The translations under genes were made by a program, and so were the position numbers. This document shows positions 20,585 through 29,511 of a stretch of 64,000 nt of DNA, in pieces. The notes under the pieces were generated by a model that saw nothing but the letters and a program-made list of their open reading frames with translations, was not told the DNA's origin and searched no databases. The first letter of the stretch is position 1, and each line of letters starts with the position of its first letter. This stretch comes from Streptomyces sp. NBC_01198 (lineage in GTDB: Bacteria; Actinomycetota; Actinomycetes; Streptomycetales; Streptomycetaceae), in the NCBI RefSeq assembly GCF_036010485.1, contig NZ_CP108568.1, forward strand, positions 2,626,001-2,690,000, written 5' to 3'.

Positions 20585-21961
20585 ATGCTGTCACCTGCCA
20601 CCACCGATCTCCCGGTCGTCGTCATCGGCGCCGGCCCCACCGGACTCGCCGCAGCCGCCCACCTGAGGGAGCACGGCCTGACCCCGCTGGTCCTGGAGCA
20701 GGGACCGGCCGCCGCGAACGCGGTACGCGGCTGGTCCCACGTACGGCTGTTCTCCACCTGGGCCGAGCTGACCGACCCCGCAGCCGAGAAGCTGCTGGCC
20801 CCCACGGGCTGGGCCAGGCCGGACCCCGGCACGTATCCGACCGGCGGGGACTGGACCGCGCTCTACCTGCAGCCACTCGCCGATGCCCTCGGCGACGCGG
20901 TGCGCTACGACGCGACCGTCACCGGCGTCTCACGCCTCGGCCGTGATCGGATCGTGGACGCCGACCGCGACATCCAGCCCTTCACGGTCCACTACGCCCT
21001 CGCCGACGGCCGCGAGCAACGGGTGCTCGCCCGCGCCGTCATCGACGCCTCCGGCACCTGGTCCCTGCCCTCCCCCGCCGGCGGCAACGGACTTCCCGCC
21101 CTCGGTGAACAGGCAGCCGCCGACCGCGTCTCCTACCGCGTCCCCGACCTCAAAGACCCTGCCGCGCGCGCCCGTTACGCAGGAAAGCGCACCGCCGTCA
21201 TCGGCTCCGGCGCCTCCGCCTTCACCGCCCTGGCCGCACTCGCCGACCTCGCAGAGGCTGACGACGGGGCGGGCACGCACGCGGTGTGGGTGCTGCGCCG
21301 CGGCATCTCCGGCTCGACCTTCGGGGGTGGCAGCGCCGACCAGCTCCCCGCCCGCGGCGCCCTGGGCCTCGCTGCGAAGGCCGCCGTCGATGACGGCCAT
21401 GCCGACGCCGTCACCGGGTTCCGCACCGACGTGATCGAGCGGGACGCCGACGACCGGCTGATCCTGATCGGCGACGACGACCAGCGCCTGGAGCCGGTCG
21501 ACGAGGTGATCGTGCTGACCGGCCTGCGCCCCGACCTGGGCTTCCTGTCCGAACTCCGGCTGAGCCTGGACGAACGCCTCCAGGCACCGGTCGCGCTCGC
21601 CCCGCTGATCGACCCCAACCAGCACTCCTGCGGCACCGTCTACCCCCACGGACACCGCGAGCTGTCCCACCCCGAGAGCGGCCTCTACCTGGTGGGGATG
21701 AAGTCCTACGGCCGCGCCCCGACCTTCCTGGCGATGACCGGCTACGAGCAGGTCCGCTCGGTGGTCGCCGCCCTCGCCGGCGACCTCGAAGCCGCCGACC
21801 GCGTCGAACTCACCCTCCCCGAAACCGGGGTGTGCGGCGGCGCCGGCCTTTTCGACGACCCGGCCGCCGGACAGGCCGACGGAGGCGGCTGCTGCACCCC
21901 GGCTCCCGCACTGGTGCAGATCGGCATCGGCGCACCCGCGTCGACCGGCGGCTGCTGCTGA
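20585..21961 (+). CDS. FAD/NAD(P)-dependent flavoprotein of an ars-type locus
   Basis: A 458-aa flavoprotein with FAD-binding VVVIGAGPTGLAAAAHL at the N-terminus and a second nucleotide-binding TAVIGSGASAFTALA about residue 200. It resembles ArsO-like flavin monooxygenases found beside arsR. The C-terminus is unusual: VCGGAGLFDD, then GGGCCTP and a terminal TGGCC, giving five cysteines that could bind thiophilic metal(loid)s. ATG at 20585 follows AGAAGGG; an upstream ATG at 20504 would add 27 residues of poor quality. No arsB/acr3, arsC or arsenite efflux gene is next to it in this window. Confidence 0.75.
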   Translation: MLSPATTDLPVVVIGAGPTGLAAAAHLREHGLTPLVLEQGPAAANAVRGWSHVRLFSTWAELTDPAAEKLLAPTGWARPDPGTYPTGGDWTALYLQPLADALGDAVRYDATVTGVSRLGRDRIVDADRDIQPFTVHYALADGREQRVLARAVIDASGTWSLPSPAGGNGLPALGEQAAADRVSYRVPDLKDPAARARYAGKRTAVIGSGASAFTALAALADLAEADDGAGTHAVWVLRRGISGSTFGGGSADQLPARGALGLAAKAAVDDGHADAVTGFRTDVIERDADDRLILIGDDDQRLEPVDEVIVLTGLRPDLGFLSELRLSLDERLQAPVALAPLIDPNQHSCGTVYPHGHRELSHPESGLYLVGMKSYGRAPTFLAMTGYEQVRSVVAALAGDLEAADRVELTLPETGVCGGAGLFDDPAAGQADGGGCCTPAPALVQIGIGAPASTGGCC

Positions 21962-22211
21962 GAACTCCCCTCACCAGGAGGTCGTCGGGTCGGGGCCGGC
22001 ACCGCGTGCTTGCCCGCGGCGATCAGCCGGATGACGCGGTAGGCGGCGTCGAGCCATGCCGCTTCCCGGTTGGCGAGCTCCAGGCGGCGGAGAGCGGCGC
22101 GGCCGGGCGAAGAAGACCGCACCCGGTCCGTGATGGACGCCGTTCTCGGCGGCCTGCGGACCGGGCGCGGACCGGTAGCCGATCTGACCAGCGCAACCGC
22201 GGGTCGGACGA
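21962..22211. other. Intergenic stretch without a convincing gene
   Basis: The minus strand holds an open frame with LELANREAAWLDAAYRVIRL, which looks protein-like but runs into the flavoprotein gene and has no good start. It may be a gene remnant. Confidence 0.35.
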
Positions 22212-22228
22212 CCTGACCGGAGGTCAGG
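22212..22228 (-). terminator. Short hairpin overlapping the sodN stop
   Basis: CCTGACC/GGTCAGG with a 3-base loop, including the stop codon of sodN. Weak as a terminator on its own. Confidence 0.4.
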
Positions 22229-22619
22229 CCTTCTTGGTCTCCCAGAAGATCCTGTCGATCTCCGCGATCAGGTCAAGGGCCTTCTGGCCGGTGGCCGGGT
22301 CGTTCGAGGCCTTGGCGGCGCTGAGGGCCTTGAGCGTGTCGTTCACCAGCTGGTGGAGCTGGGGGTACTTCTCGAAGTGCGGGGGCTTGAAGTAGTCGCT
22401 CCACAGCACGGAGACGTGGTGCTTGGCCAGCTCGGCGCGCTGCTCCTTGATGAGCACGCACCGGGTGCGGAAGTCCGCGTCGTCGTTGGCCTGGTACTTC
22501 TCCTGGACCGCCTTGACGGACTCGGCCTCGATGCGGGCCTGGGCCGGGTCGTACACGCCGCAGGGCAGGTCGCAGTGTGCGCTTACCTTCACCTTGGGCG
22601 CGAACAGGCGAGTGAACAT
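22224..22619 (-). CDS. sodN: Nickel superoxide dismutase precursor
   Basis: A 131-aa protein with a 14-residue leader followed by HCDLPCGVYDP, the nickel hook of Ni-SOD (His1, Cys2 and Cys6 after processing). The hook becomes functional only when the leader is removed, and the protease for this (sodX) is divergently encoded next door. The rest is the four-helix-bundle domain. ATG at 22619 has GGAAGGA five bases upstream; the longer open frame upstream is spurious. In Streptomyces this gene is nickel-induced. Confidence 0.97.
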   Translation of the reverse strand: MFTRLFAPKVKVSAHCDLPCGVYDPAQARIEAESVKAVQEKYQANDDADFRTRCVLIKEQRAELAKHHVSVLWSDYFKPPHFEKYPQLHQLVNDTLKALSAAKASNDPATGQKALDLIAEIDRIFWETKKA

Positions 22620-22757
22620 GGCTGTCCTTCCTCGTGATCGTCTTTCAGGTGGGACATTACTCCCTGGACGAGTCGATTTCTCGGGTGCCCCAGGTGGCTT
22701 GGGCCAAAAGTCTGGTGTCACTCTGGGTCCGGTGGAGTAACGAACCAGGAGGCGGTC

Positions 22758-23183
22758 ATGCGGGAGCAGGGGGCCAGGCTGTCGTGGCAGCTGGTCGAGG
22801 TCACTGGTCCGTCGATGGCGCCCACGCTGCTGCACGGGGACTGGCTGCTGATCCAGAAGATCAGCAGCGGCGCCGAGCTGGTGCGCGAGGGGGACGTCGT
22901 GGTCCTGAAACATCCGTTGCAGCAGGATCTGTTGATCGTGAAACGGGCGGTGGACCGGCGCGAGGGCGGGTGGTGGGTGCTGGGCGACAACACCTTCGTG
23001 GAGAACGACAGCAGGGAGTTCGGCATCGTGCCCGACGATCTGGTGCTGGCGCGGGCCAGGGGCAGGTTCAGGCCGCCGCGCGAACTTCAGCGTTCGGTGG
23101 CGGGCGTGGCGTCCTGGGCGGCGTCCTGCGTGCGGCCGCTGCGGCCTGACCGGTCGCTCTCCAGGCGCTTGCGGGCCCGGTAG
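22758..23183 (+). CDS. sodX: Nickel-type superoxide dismutase maturation protease
   Basis: A 141-aa S26/S24-like peptidase with the nucleophile serine in VTGPSMAPTL and the general-base lysine in LIVKRAV, then GDNTFVENDSREFG. It cleaves the SodN leader. AGGAGG precedes the ATG. It is divergent from sodN with a 138-bp shared regulatory region. Its last 97 bases overlap the convergent CGNR gene, so the Arg-rich tail (about residues 110-141) is probably dispensable. Confidence 0.93.
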   Translation: MREQGARLSWQLVEVTGPSMAPTLLHGDWLLIQKISSGAELVREGDVVVLKHPLQQDLLIVKRAVDRREGGWWVLGDNTFVENDSREFGIVPDDLVLARARGRFRPPRELQRSVAGVASWAASCVRPLRPDRSLSRRLRAR

Positions 23184-23716
23184 GCCGCGACGTTGGCGCG
23201 GGTGGCGCAGCGGTCGGAGCAGTAGCGGCGGGACCTGTTGGTCGAGGTGTCGACGTAGGCGTTGCGGCAGGGGGCGGCCTCGCAGATGCCGAGCCGGTCC
23301 ACGCCCAGCGTGGTGAGCTGGAAGGCCAGGCCCATGCAGGCGGTGGCGGAGTAGCCCGCGGTGGCGTTGACCGCCTGGTCGGCCAGGTGCATGTGCCAGT
23401 CGGGGCGCCCGGTGGCGTCGAGGTGGTCGTGCCCGGAGATCTGCGGGCTGACCGGGAACTCCAGCATCAGCGCGTTGAGCAGGTCGACCGCCCGGACCTC
23501 GTCCCGCTCGTCGGCCGCCTCGAACACCCCGCGCAGCCGGGTGCGTACCGCGCGCAGCCGGGCCACGTCCGCGTCGACGGCGCGCGACCCGGCGTGCGAG
23601 GCGGGACCGAACAGCTCGCGTATCGCCTCCACCGAGGTCAGGGTGTCGGTCCCGCGCAGCGGCTCCTCGCTGTTGACGAGGCGCACGGCGTAGTCCGAGT
23701 AGTAGGCCAGATCCAC
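23087..23716 (-). CDS. CGNR zinc-finger (ABATE-type) protein
   Basis: A 209-aa protein with an N-terminal ABATE-like helical domain and a C-terminal zinc finger: [19 protein letters not shown] then [20 protein letters not shown]. Such proteins are predicted transcription regulators in actinobacteria; ligand and targets are unknown. GTG start with GAGGA upstream. The 3' end overlaps sodX. Confidence 0.87.
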   Translation of the reverse strand: MDLAYYSDYAVRLVNSEEPLRGTDTLTSVEAIRELFGPASHAGSRAVDADVARLRAVRTRLRGVFEAADERDEVRAVDLLNALMLEFPVSPQISGHDHLDATGRPDWHMHLADQAVNATAGYSATACMGLAFQLTTLGVDRLGICEAAPCRNAYVDTSTNRSRRYCSDRCATRANVAAYRARKRLESDRSGRSGRTQDAAQDATPATER

Positions 23717-23846
23717 AGATGGTCCTCTTGGTCCTTTACGGGGTTCGGCCCGGCCCCGGTAACAGCCGGACCGGAGTCCAGGCTATTACCGGAGCGGCGT
23801 TCGCGGGTGTCACGGCACCGGCCGGCGGCGGGAGGGTCGGCACGGG

Positions 23847-24665
23847 TCACAGCACCTTGGACAGGAAAGCCCTGGTCCGCTCGTGCTGCGGGTTGCTCAG
23901 CACTTCCCGCGGGTGCCCCGATTCCACCACGACACCGTCGTCCATGAAGACCAGCGAGTCGCCGACCTCGCGGGCGAAGCCCATCTCGTGGGTGACCACG
24001 ATCATGGTCATACCGTCCTCGGCCAGCCCGCGCATGACGTCCAGCACGTCGCCGACGAGTTCCGGGTCGAGCGCCGAGGTCGGCTCGTCGAAGAGCATCA
24101 GCTTGGGCTCCATGGCCAGCGCCCGGGCGATGGCGACCCGCTGCTGCTGTCCGCCGGACAGTTGGGAGGGGTAGCTGGCCGCCTTGTCGGCCAGGCCCAC
24201 CCGGTCCAGCAGTGCCGCGGCCCGCTCCCTGGCGACCGCCCGGGTCTCCCGCTTGACCTGGACCGGGCCCTCCATCACGTTCTCGATCGCGGTCATGTGC
24301 GGGAAGAGGTTGAAGCGCTGGAAGACCATGCCGATGTCCCGGCGCTTGGCGGCTACCTCCCGGTCGCGCAGCTCGTAGAGCCGGTCGCCGCGCTGCCGGT
24401 AGCCGACCAGGTCGCCGTCCACCCACAGCCGCCCGGCGTTGATCTGCTCCAGGTGGTTGATGCAGCGCAGGAAGGTGGACTTGCCCGAGCCCGAGGGGCC
24501 GATCAGGCAGCACACCTCGCGCGGGGCGACCTGCAGGTCGATGCCCTTGAGGATGTGCGCGGCGCCGAAGGACTTGTGGACGTTCTCCGCCCTGACCATC
24601 GGCTCCACGCTGCCGCCGCCGCCCTCGGTGGCGGCGGCCGGCTTGGTCATGTCGGGGGTGCTCAT
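23847..24665 (-). CDS. Polar amino-acid ABC transporter, ATP-binding protein
   Basis: A 272-aa ATPase of the GlnQ/HisP class: Walker [20 protein letters not shown], signature [15 protein letters not shown], Walker [15 protein letters not shown], switch [13 protein letters not shown] 20-residue Gly/Ala-rich extension precedes the domain. ATG at 24665 begins 2 bp after the permease stop. It energises uptake with the two upstream genes; glutamate, glutamine or another polar amino acid is likely. Confidence 0.93.
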   Translation of the reverse strand: MSTPDMTKPAAATEGGGGSVEPMVRAENVHKSFGAAHILKGIDLQVAPREVCCLIGPSGSGKSTFLRCINHLEQINAGRLWVDGDLVGYRQRGDRLYELRDREVAAKRRDIGMVFQRFNLFPHMTAIENVMEGPVQVKRETRAVARERAAALLDRVGLADKAASYPSQLSGGQQQRVAIARALAMEPKLMLFDEPTSALDPELVGDVLDVMRGLAEDGMTMIVVTHEMGFAREVGDSLVFMDDGVVVESGHPREVLSNPQHERTRAFLSKVL

Positions 24666-24667
24666 GA

Positions 24668-25618
24668 TCAGGCCACCTTCGGTCGGCGCAGGGTGGTCAG
24701 GTTCGCCCTGACCTTCTGCCACGGGGTCAGCGGCAGCGACCGCAGCGAGCCGCGGGCGTAACGCCGCTCCAGATAGAACTGGCCGACGCTGAACACGCTG
24801 GTCAGCACCAGGTACCAGATCGACGCGACGAAGTAGAGCTCCATGATCGCGTTGGAGCTGACGCCGATGTCGGAGGTGGCGCGCAGCACTTCCGAATACT
24901 GCACGACCGAGACCAGCGAGGAGGTCTTGAGCATGTTGATGAACTCGTTGCCGGTCGGCGGGATGATCACCCGCATCGCCTGCGGCAGCACGATCCTGCG
25001 CATGGTCCGCGCGCTGGTCATGCCCAGCGCGTGCGACGCCTCGGTCTGGCCCTCGTCCACCGACTGGATGCCGGCCCTGACGATCTCCGCCATGTACGCG
25101 CCCTCGTTCAGGCCGAGGCCCAGCAGGGCGGCCACGAACGGGGTCATCACCGCGACGGTGTCGTTCTTGTAGATCGGCCCCAGGTTGATCGTGTGGAAGA
25201 TCAGCGAGAGGTTGAACCACATCAGCAGCTGGACGTAGACCGGGGTACCGCGGAAGAACCAGATGTACAGCCAGGCGACCGCGCCGGTGACCGGGTTCTT
25301 CGACAGCCGCATGACCGCGAACAGCACACCGAGCACCAGGCCCATGGCCATCGCGCAGACCGAGATCAGCACGGTGTGCCACAGACCGGTCATGACGGTG
25401 TGGTCGAACAGCTTGTCGCCGACCGTGCCCCAGATGATCTTGCCCTGCGAGAAGCCGTACGCCAGCCAGCCCAGCAGCACGACCACCACGACGGCGGCGA
25501 CCCACCGGCCGTAGTGGCGTACCGGAATGGCCCGGATCGCCTCGAAGGTGCCGGCGGGGGCTGCTTTCGAGGGGCCGGCCGTACCCTCCGGGGTACGGCC
25601 GGCCGTCGTCCCGCTCAC
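24668..25618 (-). CDS. Polar amino-acid ABC transporter, permease
   Basis: A 316-aa membrane protein of the HisM/GlnP family with one N-terminal membrane segment ([17 protein letters not shown]) and a BPD-type core including the EAA-like [23 protein letters not shown] start one base after the stop of the binding-protein gene. Only one permease gene is present, so it may act as a homodimer. Confidence 0.92.
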   Translation of the reverse strand: MSGTTAGRTPEGTAGPSKAAPAGTFEAIRAIPVRHYGRWVAAVVVVVLLGWLAYGFSQGKIIWGTVGDKLFDHTVMTGLWHTVLISVCAMAMGLVLGVLFAVMRLSKNPVTGAVAWLYIWFFRGTPVYVQLLMWFNLSLIFHTINLGPIYKNDTVAVMTPFVAALLGLGLNEGAYMAEIVRAGIQSVDEGQTEASHALGMTSARTMRRIVLPQAMRVIIPPTGNEFINMLKTSSLVSVVQYSEVLRATSDIGVSSNAIMELYFVASIWYLVLTSVFSVGQFYLERRYARGSLRSLPLTPWQKVRANLTTLRRPKVA

Positions 25619-25619
25619 G

Positions 25620-26588
25620 TCACGAGCCGCCGTTGACTGCGGCGCTGGAGACCGCGCCGGTGGTGGCGTTCCACTTCTGCAGGATCTTGGTGTAGGTGCC
25701 GTCCGCGATGATCGCGTCCATCGCGGCCTTCAGCGCGTCCCGCAGCTGGGTGTCGTCCTTGCTCACCGCGATACCGAACGGCCCGGCGTCGGACGGCGGG
25801 CCCGCCACCTCGAAGTCGGCGCCCTTGCCCGAGGTCTGCGCGATGTAGGCGGCCACCGGCGTGTCGTTGAGGTCGGCGACCGCGCCGCCGGCCTTGACCC
25901 GGGTCTGCGCCTCGGCGTCGGTGTCGAACGCCTGGATGGTCAGGCCCGTGCCGCCGCAGGCGGTCTTCTGCTTCTTGAAGGCGTCCTCGTAGATCGTGCC
26001 CCGCTGCACGGCGACGGTCTTGCCGCACAGGTCCGCGAGCGTCTTGATGCCCTTGGGGTTGCCCTTCTGCACCAGCAGCGAGGAGCCGGAGTTGTAGTAG
26101 TCCACGAAGTCGACACCGGTGCCGATCTTCTTGCCCTTGTCGTCCAGTCCGCCCTGGCGGGCCTTGGTGTCGCTCATAGCGGACATCACGATGTTCGAAC
26201 GGCCGGTCTGCAGCGACGTGATGAGCCCGTCGAACTTGCCGTTGGTGAACTGGAAGGTCACCCCCAGCTTGGCGCCGAGCGCGGCGCCGAGGTCCGGGTC
26301 GATACCGACGATCTTGCCGTCCTCGGTCTGCTCCATCGGCGCGTACGAGGCGTCGGTGCCGACCTTGATCACCTTGGAGTCCTGGTACGACTTCGGCAGT
26401 TTGGAGAACAGCGAGTCGGCTGCGCCGCTGGTGGCGGCGCCGCCGGCCGGGGCGGAACTCGACGGCGCGTCGTCCTTCTTGGTCTGGTCGCCGCACCCGG
26501 TGAGCACCAGGGTGCCGGCGACCGCGACGGCGGCGACCGCGCTGAGCCGGGAAAGGGCGTTGGTACACCTGGTCGTGCGTGCGGTCAT
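25620..26588 (-). CDS. Polar amino-acid ABC transporter, substrate-binding lipoprotein
   Basis: A 322-aa family 3 solute-binding protein. The signal peptide ends with lipobox LTGCG near residue 33, then a Ser/Ala/Gly linker. The fold follows with VGTDASYAPMEQTEDGKIVGID and GMTL-like domain features (VAVQRGTIYEDAFKKQ). ATG at 26588 has GGAGG eight bases upstream. First gene of the three-gene transporter operon. Confidence 0.92.
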   Translation of the reverse strand: MTARTTRCTNALSRLSAVAAVAVAGTLVLTGCGDQTKKDDAPSSSAPAGGAATSGAADSLFSKLPKSYQDSKVIKVGTDASYAPMEQTEDGKIVGIDPDLGAALGAKLGVTFQFTNGKFDGLITSLQTGRSNIVMSAMSDTKARQGGLDDKGKKIGTGVDFVDYYNSGSSLLVQKGNPKGIKTLADLCGKTVAVQRGTIYEDAFKKQKTACGGTGLTIQAFDTDAEAQTRVKAGGAVADLNDTPVAAYIAQTSGKGADFEVAGPPSDAGPFGIAVSKDDTQLRDALKAAMDAIIADGTYTKILQKWNATTGAVSSAAVNGGS

Positions 26589-27004
26589 CGCTGTGTCCTC
26601 CAGGAAGAGGTGAGGTGTCGTGCTGGCGGCCATGGCACACGCCTTCGAGTGCCGCCACCGTGTGTGATCTGTGCATCTTGCCATCCGGACAGCGCCGACC
26701 GGGGTGCCTGTTGTGTCAAAATCGGATAACGGGCGATCCCCGGGCTCCCATCGGGCCGGCACACCAAGGCGGGACCACGATGGGGCCGTGCCGACCAGGG
26801 CGGATCGATTCGCTTTAGCGTCCTGAAACAGACATCCGGTAGAACGGACCACCACCCCTCATCCGGGGCCGGTGCGCGTGCGGCGCACCAGGCGTCCCTG
26901 TCCGCCCCTTCGCTCACTCGTCTCAGGTGACGCGGACGCCGAGCCCACGCTCCCCCCGCCTCCGGGGGGAGTAATCTCCCTCATCTCTGACAAAGGGGTC
27001 ACAA
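26589..27004. promoter_or_regulatory. Divergent regulatory region of the ABC operon and malic enzyme
   Basis: Holds the promoters of both operons. For the malic enzyme an 8-bp inverted repeat CTCCCCCC/GGGGGGAG (26950-26971, 6-base loop) ends directly before a good -10, TAATCT (26972-26977). On the minus strand TTGACA is seen near 26720 but no convincing -10 follows. Confidence 0.5.
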
Positions 27005-28225
27005 GTGGCAACGGAGATCGTTAATCCGCGGATCGCCGGCAACGCCGGGAGCGACGGGGACGCCGACGACATCCCCCTCGATCCGGTGTTCGCCCTGCAC
27101 CGCGGCGGCAAGATGGAGATCACCTCCACCGTCCCGGTCCGCGACGCGGCCGACCTGTCGCTGGCGTACACGCCGGGGGTGGCCGAGGTCTGCACGGCCA
27201 TCGCGGAACAGCCGGAACTGGTGCACGAGTACACCTGGAAGTCACAGGTGGTCGCCGTCGTCACCGACGGGACCGCGGTGCTGGGGCTCGGGGACATCGG
27301 GCCCGAGGCGTCACTGCCGGTGATGGAGGGCAAGGCGATCCTCTTCAAGCAGTTCGGCGGGGTCGACGCCGTGCCCATCGCGCTGGCCTGCACCGACGTG
27401 GACGAGATCGTGGAGACCGTGGTCCGGCTCGCACCGTCCTTCGGCGGGGTGAACCTGGAGGACATCTCGGCGCCGCGCTGCTTCGAGATCGAACGGCGGC
27501 TGATCGAACGGCTCGACATCCCGGTCTTCCACGACGACCAGCACGGCACCGCGGTCGTCACACTCGCCGCGCTGCGCAACGCCGCCAAGCTGACGGGCCG
27601 TGAGCTCGGCGCGCTGCGCGCGGTCATCTCGGGCGCGGGCGCGGCCGGGGTCGCCATCGCGAAGATCCTGGTGGAGGCGGGGATCGGCGATGTCGCGCTG
27701 GCCGACCGCAAGGGCGTGGTCCACCAGGGCCGCGACGACCTCAACCCGGTCAAGCGCGAGCTGGCTTCGTATACGAACCGCGCCGGGCTGACCGGTTCGC
27801 TGGAGTCGGCACTGGCCGGCGCCGACGTCTTCATCGGCGTGTCGGGCGGTACGGTCGCCGAGTCGGCGGTCGCCACCATGGCCGAGGGCGCCTTCGTCTT
27901 CGCGATGGCCAACCCGACCCCGGAGATCCACCCGGAGGTCGCGCACCGCTACGCGGCAGTGGTCGCCACCGGGCGCAGCGACTTCCCCAACCAGATCAAC
28001 AACGTGCTGGCCTTCCCCGGCATCTTCGCCGGCGCCCTCCAGGTCCGCGCCTCGGCCATCACCGAGGGCATGAAGCTCGCCGCGGCCGTGGCCCTGGCCG
28101 ACGTGGTGGCGAACGAGCTGAGCGCGGAGCACGTGATCCCGTCGCCCTTCGATACCCGGGTCGCCCCCGCCGTGACCGCGGCGGTCGCGGCGGCCGCCCG
28201 CGCGGAGGGCGTCGCCCGCCGCTGA
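27005..28225 (+). CDS. NAD(P)-dependent malic enzyme (oxaloacetate-decarboxylating)
   Basis: A 406-aa malic enzyme: [11 protein letters not shown] and the metal/substrate segments [15 protein letters not shown] and [13 protein letters not shown], with NAD(P)-binding [16 protein letters not shown]. It converts malate to pyruvate and CO2, supplying NAD(P)H. GTG start with GGGG six bases upstream. No PTA-like C-terminal extension is present, so it is the short bacterial form. Cofactor preference cannot be read securely. Confidence 0.95.
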   Translation: MATEIVNPRIAGNAGSDGDADDIPLDPVFALHRGGKMEITSTVPVRDAADLSLAYTPGVAEVCTAIAEQPELVHEYTWKSQVVAVVTDGTAVLGLGDIGPEASLPVMEGKAILFKQFGGVDAVPIALACTDVDEIVETVVRLAPSFGGVNLEDISAPRCFEIERRLIERLDIPVFHDDQHGTAVVTLAALRNAAKLTGRELGALRAVISGAGAAGVAIAKILVEAGIGDVALADRKGVVHQGRDDLNPVKRELASYTNRAGLTGSLESALAGADVFIGVSGGTVAESAVATMAEGAFVFAMANPTPEIHPEVAHRYAAVVATGRSDFPNQINNVLAFPGIFAGALQVRASAITEGMKLAAAVALADVVANELSAEHVIPSPFDTRVAPAVTAAVAAAARAEGVARR

Positions 28226-28274
28226 GCGGTGAGGCGGGCCGCCAGGCCCGCATCTCCGGCGGCCGACCTGCGCA

Positions 28275-28306
28275 GACGGCCGGTGCCCAGGCGGGCACCG
28301 GCCGTC
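28275..28306 (+). terminator. Intrinsic terminator after malic enzyme
   Basis: A perfect 14-bp stem GACGGCCGGTGCCC with its complement, 4-base loop, about 50 bp after the stop. Confidence 0.8.
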
Positions 28307-28399
28307 CGGACATCCGATGTGACGAGCGTCACATCCCATGGCGTCACACTCTCGGCGTTCCAGCGCTCATATCTATGCCCGGCTCACGCCGGGCACCGG

Positions 28400-28445
28400 A
28401 GCACCCCCGTTCGCCTGGCCCCCCGTACCGGCGAGCGGGGGTGCT
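28400..28445 (-). terminator. Terminator-like hairpin after thioredoxin
   Basis: 16-bp stem (28400-28415 with 28430-28445, one G-U type mismatch), 14-base loop, just beyond the thioredoxin stop. Confidence 0.65.
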
Positions 28446-28458
28446 TCCTGTGCCGGCC

Positions 28459-28868
<410 letters not shown>

Positions 28869-28872
<4 letters not shown>

Positions 28873-29321
28873 GGTGGAAGGGTCCCCTCGTCGTGCCGCC
28901 CGGCCTCGGCCGGCGCGGCGGTCAGTTCACACAGCGGTACGGCATCGGCCCGCGGTCCCGCACCCGCCTCCCGCTCCGCCCGCAGCAGTTGGGCGGCGAC
29001 CTCGGCGCGTACCGACGTCAGCCGGTCCACCCAGGCGTCGATCTCCGCGAGCTTGCTGCGGTAGACCGCCAGCGAGGCGGCGCAGGTGTCCCCCGCCGGG
29101 TGCCCGGCGCGCAGGCACTCCACGAACGGCCGGGTCTCCTCCAGGCCGAAGCCGTACTCCTGGAGGGTGCGGATCTGCTCCAGCATCCGCAGGTGCTCCT
29201 CGCCGTAGCTGCGGTAGCCGTTGCCCGCCCGGTCGGCCGGCGGCAGCAGGCCCAGGGATTCGTAGTAGCGGAGCGTTCGCGGCGTGGTGCCGGCGCGTTC
29301 CGCGAGTTCGCCGATGCGCAT
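28869..29321 (-). CDS. MerR family transcriptional regulator
   Basis: A 150-aa regulator. The N-terminal MerR helix-turn-helix is clear (MRIGELAERAGTTPRTLRYYE, GYRSYGEEHL). The dimerisation helix is followed by C-terminal PLCELTAAP; cysteines at CLRAGHPAGDTC could form a SoxR-like or metal site but spacing is not diagnostic. It is followed by thioredoxin in an overlapping operon, suggesting a redox or stress signal. A dyad at 29337-29356 lies just upstream. Confidence 0.87.
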
Positions 29322-29336
29322 GCGTACGACGGTAGA

Positions 29337-29356
29337 CCTTGACGTACGCGTCAGGG
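29337..29356. promoter_or_regulatory. Candidate MerR operator
   Basis: CCTTGACGTACGCGTCAGGG contains TGACG-N4-CGTCA, 16 bp before the merR start. MerR proteins bind such dyads in their own promoters. Confidence 0.5.
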
Positions 29357-29511
29357 CCAGCCCTCTTTCCCGGGCGGCCGGGGCCGGGACCAGGCGATGG
29401 CAAAAACTTCCAGCATTTACGCACCGGGAGTTGCTGACTTCCAGTCCGCCTCGACAGGCTGCGCCCAGCACTTCCGTCCACGCACGCACACCTGCCACGC
29501 GAGGAGCCTGA

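Noticed and set aside
21742..22122. A 126-codon minus-strand ORF
   Set aside because: It runs antisense through the end of the flavoprotein gene; only a short protein-like segment remains, at most a remnant.
29395..29511. ydaO/c-di-AMP riboswitch before the secreted amidase
   Set aside because: Looked for because such amidases often have one; the conserved core is not present, only short ACTTCC repeats.
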